A DNA stretch of 64,000 bases from the NCBI GenBank assembly GCA_007922225.1, contig ML680053.1, positions 2,680,319 through 2,744,318 on the forward strand, read 5' to 3'. The position numbers and the translations under genes were made by a program. The notes below the pieces were generated by a model, which saw nothing but the letters and a program-made list of their open reading frames with translations, ran no database searches and was not told the DNA's origin. Below are positions 57,469 to 64,000 of the stretch, piece by piece; position 1 is the stretch's first letter; every line of letters begins with the position of its first letter. This DNA comes from Emydura subglobosa (lineage: Eukaryota > Chordata > Testudines > Chelidae).

Positions 57469-57699
57469 GTTTGTATTTTTTCAAAATCTCAGTCTCTTAT
57501 CAGTAGGTGAGTTATCACAGAAACATTTAATAAGCTTTCTAGTAACGATGTCTGTGGGAGTTTGGCTGAGGAAGGACCTCAGCATTTAGTCCAATAATAA
57601 TACACATTAAATGTCTAAAGTTATATTAATGCTATAAATGTATTATCTTAAAAGTTAATAAACTTTTAGCAAGCTTAATAGAGTTAACCACATCTAGGT

Positions 57700-57800
57700 C
57701 CCAGTTCAGCAAGGTACTTAAACACATGCCAAACTTTAAGTGTGTGGATAGTCCCACTGACTTCCTTGGTCTGAATCACATGCTTAATGTTAGACACGTG
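57700..57800. repeat. 'taagcacatgc' palindromic repeat
   Basis: Contains 'cagcaaggtacttaaacac', 'agtcccactgacttcc' and 'cacatgcttaatgttag', the two arms and loop of a foldback repeat also seen at 19190 and 29380. Confidence 0.65.
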
Positions 57801-57818
57801 TATATGGTATTTCACATA

Positions 57819-58457
57819 GTGTTTCGTCTCAATAAATCACTAAACATTTTAGTAACAACATTTACAGAATTAAGTGTAAGCACAGTCGGTGGTAGTGTTC
57901 TTGGCCACACTTGCTCTACTTGGCTGAAAAACTCCTTTATAAATTTCAACAGGAGAGTAGAAAAACCATTATTAACATTATCAGACATAAAAAATGGTAA
58001 CATCCATAAGCCAGTAGGAGAGCACTTCAGTCTCCCAGGAGACTCTGTAGCTGACTTAAAAGTTGCCATACTTCAACAAAAAAACTTCAAAAACAGACTT
58101 CAGCGAGCAACTGCAGAGCTGGAACTCATATGCAAACTTGACACAATCAGATTGGGTCTGAATAGGGACTTGGAATGGTTATCTTATTACAAGAAGTAAT
58201 TGCCACTGTTCACACATTCTCACCTTCTAATCAATGGTTGTGAATAGGCCTCATCTACCCTAACTGAATTGACTTTGTTAGCACTTGTCTGTCCCATTGT
58301 TATGTTTCTTACCCTTGGATGTATATATATTCCTCCTATCTGTGATTTCCACATCATGCATCTGACGAAGTGGGTTGCAGCCCACGAAAGCTTATGCCTG
58401 CAGAAATTTGTTAGTCTGTAAGGTGCTACAGGACTCTCTTTGTTTTCATTATTAACA
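57819..58457 (+). pseudogene. Possible Penelope-like retroelement 3' end (GIY-YIG-like)
   Basis: An open frame runs to a stop at 58197-58199. Its last part reads PVGEHFSLPGDSVADLKVAI, then RLQRATAELELICKLDTIRL and GLNRDLEWL. The spacing of His, Glu and the Lys-Leu / Leu-Asn words resembles the second half of the GIY-YIG endonuclease of Penelope-like elements. The downstream 250 bases, with 'gacgaagtgggttgcagcc' and 'acgaaagcttatgcctg', look like the shared 3' tail of a high-copy sauropsid repeat. No reverse transcriptase is present. The class is inference; another retroelement type is possible. Confidence 0.4.
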
Positions 58458-58640
58458 TGATTGTAAAAGTTGGGGTTTTTTTAAATCCAGGACATACTAT
58501 TTATAGGGGGCTGTATAAAAAATTTACAGTTTTAAAAGTTAGTGTAAAAAACACTGAAGATGACAGTTTCTCTTTAATTTTCTGGTTTCTGTGACAGGCA
58601 CATATCTGGCAAGTAACAGTCTTCATTCTGTATATTCCAG

Positions 58641-58724
58641 GCTTCTCAACCAGATGAACTGACCATCGAGGAACATGAGGTATTGGAAGTGATTGAAGAT
58701 GGAGATATGGAAGATTGGGTAAAG
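58641..58724 (+). CDS. FCHSD2: FCHSD2 exon: SH3-1 middle
   Basis: This exon is 84 bases, exactly 28 codons, phase 0. It encodes ASQPDELTIEEHEVLEVIED and GDMEDWVK, giving the RT-loop acidic residues, the n-Src loop and the conserved Trp of an SH3 domain (the Trp that lines the proline-binding groove). The acceptor is tatattccag; the donor is AAG|GTATAA. Confidence 0.96.
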
Positions 58725-58860
58725 GTATAATTTTCCTTGTTCATTTTCCCTCCTTTATAGCATTTTGAAAGAGGAATGGAAGATCTGTTTTTGCTTCTCG
58801 TTATGGTCTTTTACAGCAATATGAAAAAACGTAATGCATTTTCATCCGGTTTACTTACAG
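58725..58860 (+). other. FCHSD2 intron, 136 bases
   Basis: The shortest intron in the window, GTATAA to ttacttacag, splitting SH3-1. Confidence 0.95.
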
Positions 58861-59038
58861 GCACGAAATAAAGGAGGCCAAGTGGGTTATGTGCCAGAGA
58901 AGTATCTGCAGTTCCCAACATCCAACAGTCTGTTGAGCATGCTGCAATCGCTTGCAGCATTGGATAGTCGGTCACACACCTCAAATAATTCAGCTGAAGC
59001 TGAGCTAGTCTCAGGAAGCCTAAATGGAGACTCCAGCG
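58861..59038 (+). CDS. FCHSD2: FCHSD2 exon: end of SH3-1 and inter-SH3 linker
   Basis: This exon is 178 bases: 59 codons plus one base (phase 1 exit). It begins ARNKGGQVGYVPEKYLQF, the end of SH3-1 with its conserved GYVP and the final strand. It then gives NSLLSMLQSLAALDSRSH and a Ser/Asn-rich linker ending LNGDSS plus one base. The acceptor is ttacttacag and the donor GCG|GTAAAT. Reading past the donor gives a stop within 20 codons, so the GT is needed. Confidence 0.96.
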
Positions 59039-59594
<556 letters not shown>

Positions 59595-59823
59595 TGAAGC
59601 ATGGGCATGGATCAGTGTCAGTGTGCTCGTGTCCTGCATTGCCATACAGGAGACTCGGGCACTTCTCTATAATAGCCTCTTCTCTCCAGTTCCGGAAGAG
59701 CTTTGACAAGCTCTGGGTGTCTTTTTTGACAATGAGGATGGTGGCTATTAAGAGGACGTGGGATTCAAAGCAAGGAAAAAGGGAGATATTCAGGGCTGCA
59801 GGGACGCTCCTCCCCACTCCCTT

Positions 59824-59842
59824 AAAAAATAAATAAATAAAA
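59824..59842. repeat. (AAAT)n run
   Basis: About four AAAT/AATA units. Confidence 0.7.
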
Positions 59843-60349
59843 GTAACTGCTTTCTTTTATTGTGTGACCCAATATAATATTCATCAAATGATGTGTGTGG
59901 CAGTCATCACAGATTTGTGTATAGAATACAGGAGTGGTTAGAGGAGATTGAGAATTCCTTCTTCTGGTTCATTTCCTATCTCCTTCCTGTAATTGATTTA
60001 TGGAGGAGATCGAGCGATCAAACAGACTTTGGCAAAAACAATATTATCAGCTCTTACAATCATATTTTAATGTTTTCACATCTAAAGATGTACAATACTT
60101 CCACAAAGTTTTAGAGGGCAGAACATTCAGCTGTAGGATTTTAACAAGTACACTCTCAGCTTAGTGTAATGTTATCTAAAAATATACACTAATTGATGTT
60201 GTTTTTAACCAATTTATAGGATAATAAAGAATTAAACACTTACTTTCTTGTTTACAAAAACAGTGTTGTTAGTAATCAGAATTCAGTGCCTTCACCAGAG
60301 AGTAATTTATCTAGTGCTCTATATTATTTATCTTTAAGACGTGACCATA

Positions 60350-61610
60350 CAAATTGACTTGACAAATAAGTTGTGACAAGTTGCTGGGGTACCCTGAAAT
60401 GTGAGACACTGTGGTACCCATCTCAGCCTCAGCAAGTGGGAGCTTTGCTGCAGCTATGCAGTGTGACAACTTCTTGACACACCAGCTTGTCTGCCTTGCC
60501 ATCAATGAGTTCCTTAGAGATGTCTCTCTGCAACACATAGCCCCTGTCAATGTACATTCTCAGAATATTTTAAAGGAGCAGCAAACTTAATGAGACAGAA
60601 ACAGCAGCTTGTTATCTTGACTGGAGTTAACAATCACTTCAGTTCAACCAGAAACATTGGGTTTGTTTAGATAAAAAGTAAAACAAAAAGAGAGGTTTTA
60701 GATGAGTTCAAGTATAAGGGATAGAGAGAGAGAGAGGGCTATAAACAAACAAAACTAAAAATATGCTTTCTAGTGGCTCAGATCTAACTTGATAAGCTCT
60801 GCAGTCTTTGTTCAAGGTGTTTTCCTCACCAATCTTCCTTTTCTGCCAGTGGCTGTCTAGCTGTTAGTCAGGATCCCCATAGAGTCCAAGGCTCTGCTTT
60901 TCCTTGTCTCCTCAGGTGATCCTTAAGGGTTCTCTGCTCCTTTCTTTATAGTTCAATAAACCTTTGAAAAATATCTCTCTCAAAGTTCACTGACCCTGCT
61001 TCAAGAGGCAGGAAGGCTTCCTGGGGGTGCACTCTAAATCCCCCATTGAGATTAAGTGATCATTTTTCCCCCACTTGCTCTTGTGATTGCTTTGTTTGTC
61101 TGGCATACAAATGCGCTTTTCTTTGTCTTTGGTCACACCTTGCTCAATTTAGAAGGGGGAGATGTCCAAGCAGTCAGAACCACATTCTTTTGTCTGGAAA
61201 AAGCCTGTTTATCAACTCCCATTGACATGCCTGGTTTAACCACATTTTAATCCTAGTTCCAGCACATCCGAATAATCCTTTGGGGGTTGACCATACATAA
61301 ATCATGCAAGAATATTAATGATCAGTGAGTTATTAGTTTTCCAGTGACATATTACATGACACCTTTTAAATACAGATTATAATGATAGTGAGTTGGAGTA
61401 CACTACGTTGGTCAACCCATCTGAAACTCACTGTTAGATACCAGGGAGCCCCTTACCTCCTGGTATAGGGATTCTCTTAGAGTCACACAGGTACAGCCAC
61501 AGAACTGTCTGTACAACTCATTTCTCCTGATTGAGCCATGCAAAAGCTTGGCAGAATCAAATATAAAAATGCAGGCTTTGTTGCAATTGGTTGGTGTTGC
61601 AGTTTTTATA
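60350..61610. repeat. Interspersed repeat tract, class unknown
   Basis: More GC-rich than the flanks, with pyrimidine-rich text (for example 60830-61000 and 61020-61200) that resembles turtle LTR-element leader or LTR sequence. No terminal dinucleotides, primer site or coding motif could be found, so this stays an impression. An inverted-repeat element begins at its right edge. Confidence 0.25.
60723..60738. repeat. (AG)n microsatellite
   Basis: About eight AG units. Confidence 0.75.
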
Positions 61611-61613
61611 CCA

Positions 61614-61775
61614 TAGTAGAAAGTGACAGCCTGAGACACGAGGCCTAGTATAACAGGCCAGATATGAGGCCTGAGCTAAGGTAATGGTCAAGCCCTGCTG
61701 TTATAAAGCAAAGTTAGCAGAACGCAGGCAGTGAATGCTGGCAGACTCATGTCTCAGGCTATCACTTTCTACTTA
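61614..61775. mobile_element. Short inverted-repeat element, 162 bases
   Basis: The left end reads GTAGAAAGTGACAGCCTGAG; the right end, read inward, reads GTAGAAAGTGATAGCCTGAG, 19 of 20 bases identical. The interior has 'aggcctagtataacaggcc', itself a small foldback. TA flanks the left end, and TTA the right. A non-autonomous DNA transposon; family not assigned. Confidence 0.8.
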
Positions 61776-62565
61776 TACAAGCCAATTTTTTCTAGCCTGT
61801 GATAATTAATTAAAAAGATAATGGTAATACTTTCTAGACAAACAAATGATAGCATTTTTTCCTCTGTACCACCCCTTATGCTTGGAACAGTTTCCCAAAT
61901 ACTAAAATCTCCTCCTTCAGTTCTCTTCTCAAAACACTCCTGTTACTAGACGCTTAACAGCAATAATGGGTACGTGCTAGTCTTTGTTCACTGCAATGTA
62001 TCCACTGTTCTTTTAAATTATAAGCAGTATGGTGCAGGGTTTAGCATAACTACCTGTTGGAAAGTATTGCATGCACTTACAATGCTATATAAATATGAAT
62101 ACTAATTTTTACTTCTTACTGATGCCTCATTGCAGTAAAGTGCATGAGTTTCATTATTCCTACTTTTTGTTCCTCTCTGCATTTAAATGACATACATACT
62201 GTCAAGCAATGATAAAACTCATGGTCTTAACATCATTTTGTGGAAGTGTATTTGGCAAGATGTGCTCAGCAGGCTATGTTTTTAGAACAACCTTCAAACA
62301 AAATCTATCTAGATTACTACTACTGAGGAAGTGAGGAAAAATCTGCTCTGAATGGCCACCTGTGATTTTTTTAGTCACTATTTCATATCCTGTCCCTTCT
62401 CCCCAAAAACAGTTGATGAGCACTTTTATCTGGCAAGTCCAATTTCTTGTCAGATGAAAGCAAATGGGATACCAGTATATCAGTTAGTGAGTATATATCT
62501 GTGCTTTCATTGAACTTGCTGAAGAATGAATCTGTCTGCAGCCTCTCTTTTCCTCTGTAACACAG

Positions 62566-62689
62566 ATATCTCCAAAGCCCCACAATTCCCTTCCACTGCT
62601 GCCGCTGTATGACCAGCCACCTATTAGTCCCTACCATAGCCCTGATAAGAGAGGCTCCCAGTACTTCCCCAGGTCACCATCAACTAATG
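62566..62689 (+). CDS. FCHSD2: FCHSD2 exon: proline-rich tail, first part
   Basis: This exon is 124 bases: 41 codons plus one base (phase 1 exit). It begins ISPKPHNSLPLLPLYDQPPI and continues SPYHSPDKRGSQYFPRSPST. It is rich in Pro and Ser with several SP sites, as expected for a disordered tail that binds SH3 domains or is phosphorylated (inference). The acceptor is ctctgtaacacag, with a pyrimidine tract slightly upstream; the donor is ATG|GTAAGA. Confidence 0.95.
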
Positions 62690-62841
62690 GTAAGAGATTT
62701 TTGCTAGTACAAGAAACATTATAACCAAATGTTTGTTTTAAATTAAAATTTCAGCTTGCAATAGAAACATGCTCTTTTCACAATATTCAGCTGGTTCAGT
62801 AACACACACAATGCTTTGGTTTTTATTGTTCACTCTTTCAG
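62690..62841 (+). other. FCHSD2 intron, 152 bases
   Basis: GTAAGA to cactctttcag. Nothing else in it. Confidence 0.94.
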
Positions 62842-62924
62842 AAAATAGTTTCGGCTCAGATTCTCCAGGATTCTCGCAGCCTCCACGACTTCCTCCTGAC
62901 ACCTCATATGGCAAACTGCGACCT
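62842..62924 (+). CDS. FCHSD2: FCHSD2 exon: proline-rich tail, second part
   Basis: This exon is 83 bases; with the base carried from the previous exon it gives 28 codons and leaves in phase 0. It encodes ENSFGSDSPGFSQPPRLP and then PDTSYGKLRP. The acceptor is cactctttcag; the donor is CCT|GTAAGC. From family knowledge one short coding exon with the stop should follow, and I do not see it in the remaining 1.1 kb. Confidence 0.94.
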
Positions 62925-64000
62925 GTAAGCTTTCAAGTGTTGTTGGGTTTAGTGATTTGGTAATATTAAATAAACCAGGCCAAATTCTCAGCTGATATAA
63001 ATCAGCATTGTTTCACTGACTTCAATGGAGCTATGTGGATATGCCAGCTGAGTATCTAGGCCACCATATTCTTCACATCTTATTATATATCTTGTCTGTC
63101 AGACTAATAAATAAACAAATATATTATCCCCAGAAAAAAAATCTAAGGGAAGGCTTGTTCACAGATTGTGGAGTGGAACACAGATGTGTCAAAAAAAACT
63201 GCATGATGTGTATTAACAGCCAATTAGATAAGGAAACAGCATAATAAAACAAAGCTGCACCTGCTTACACAATGAGTCATTATGTGTTTAAAGATGACCT
63301 TGAATCTAATTAATAATTCACTTTCTATCTAATCTAGGTGTTTATATCTACCTTCCTATTTCAATATCTGTGCACCTAGATACATAAATTTTGAATCATG
63401 GAAACCAAAATCAGAAGAAGTTTTTAGATCTACAATAAATAATAATAAAAGTACTACTTTTAATCTTACATTGCTTTGGAAGAGTGTTTCCATTTTTACA
63501 TATCTTGGACTCTCTTCATGAGTAATAATCATGTCTCTGTGTATGAGTGTAATATATGTAAATAATAGAACTAAAAGAGAAAAAAATAGGTGTTGGAACA
63601 GCTAGATCACGTACTTGGTACAAATGTTTTTCAGAGATTGTGTGTTGCCAGCCACAAAAAGTATTTGGCAGAGAAATCTGTTTGCCAGCAGTCTGTCTCA
63701 GCATGTGGTTCTGTTGGTGTCTTTACATCAGGGTTAAGCTCATTTGTAAAAACCCCCATGGGTCCTTTGATGAGGAACTCTCAATGCTAAGATCTAATAC
63801 ATTTTGAGAAGTCTGTGCTACCTAAAAACAGAGATTTTGCCAAACAAGGAAGGAGAGAATTTATTAACTGAAAAATTCAAAATCCATCTGTTGAGATTAC
63901 TTTGGAGAGATTTGGGGGTTTAAAAGTTATAAATCAAACCACAATTTACGTTTCGATAGGTATGTTTTCCTAGCATTTTTTGATGATCAGTGATGTTGCA
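62925..64000 (+). other. FCHSD2 intron (5' part), to the window end
   Basis: Starts with a strong GTAAGC donor. It contains a palindromic repeat (62980-63062). I found no acceptor followed by the expected C-terminal coding words, so the last coding exon probably lies beyond 64000. Confidence 0.8.
62980..63062. repeat. Palindromic repeat ('cagctgatataaatcagc' type)
   Basis: The left arm (ccaaattctcagctgatata) and right arm (tgccagctgagtatctaggc) face each other around 'gacttcaatgg', the core of a foldback repeat common in amniote and especially sauropsid introns. Confidence 0.55.

Larger units (their letters stand above)
57469..58640 (+). other. FCHSD2 intron, 1.2 kb, with a repeat-derived open frame
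   Basis: Intron from GTTTGT to tatattccag. Most of it is a palindromic repeat (57700-57800) and a possible Penelope-like remnant (57819-58457). Confidence 0.85.

Noticed and set aside
62925..64000. Search for the last coding exon of FCHSD2.
   Set aside because: No acceptor followed by the expected proline-rich and acidic C-terminal words was found; it probably lies past the window.

Overview
This window is vertebrate nuclear DNA. It is A+T-rich, consists mostly of intron and interspersed repeats, and holds the interior of one large split gene on the + strand. The mix of repeats (DIRS retrotransposons with inverted termini, a two-gene Harbinger transposon, many short inverted-repeat transposons, hAT-type and MIR/CORE-SINE-like repeats, an RTE-type LINE 3' end) together with a slowly evolving gene suggests a sauropsid, most likely a turtle. 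This assignment is inference from the repeat style and was not tested by a search.

The gene is FCHSD2 (F-BAR and double SH3 domains 2, a homologue of Drosophila nervous wreck). Eleven coding exons can be placed by exact reading-frame joins and GT/AG borders: 887-1009, 11006-11101, 29018-29134, 30003-30107, 52276-52437, 57334-57468, 58641-58724, 58861-59038, 59362-59582, 62566-62689 and 62842-62924. They encode the C-terminal half of the F-BAR membrane-binding region, a linker, SH3-1, SH3-2 and most of the proline-rich tail. The start of the gene lies upstream of the window and the last coding exon lies downstream. A twelfth, 72-base in-frame exon candidate at 12175-12246 would add 24 residues to the F-BAR region.

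The introns hold the rest. 6070-9979 is a decayed but nearly complete Harbinger transposon with a Myb/SANT-like gene on + (split by an intron) and a DDE transposase on -. 19713-25712 is a DIRS retrotransposon with inverted terminal repeats and an internal complementary region, and it carries a hAT-type insertion at 19976-20382. 45316-49860 is a second DIRS copy whose deletions largely complement those of the first. 42009-42965 is a nest of related inverted-repeat elements. 51018-51218 is a hAT-type element that splits a MIR/CORE-SINE-like repeat. 38530-39070 is an RTE-like LINE 3' end, and 57819-58457 is a possible Penelope-like remnant. Several palindromic repeats are scattered through the introns.

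I see no CRISPR arrays, operons, rRNA genes or credible tRNA genes. The only host coding function supported here is FCHSD2; the other coding-like stretches belong to mobile elements and are broken.
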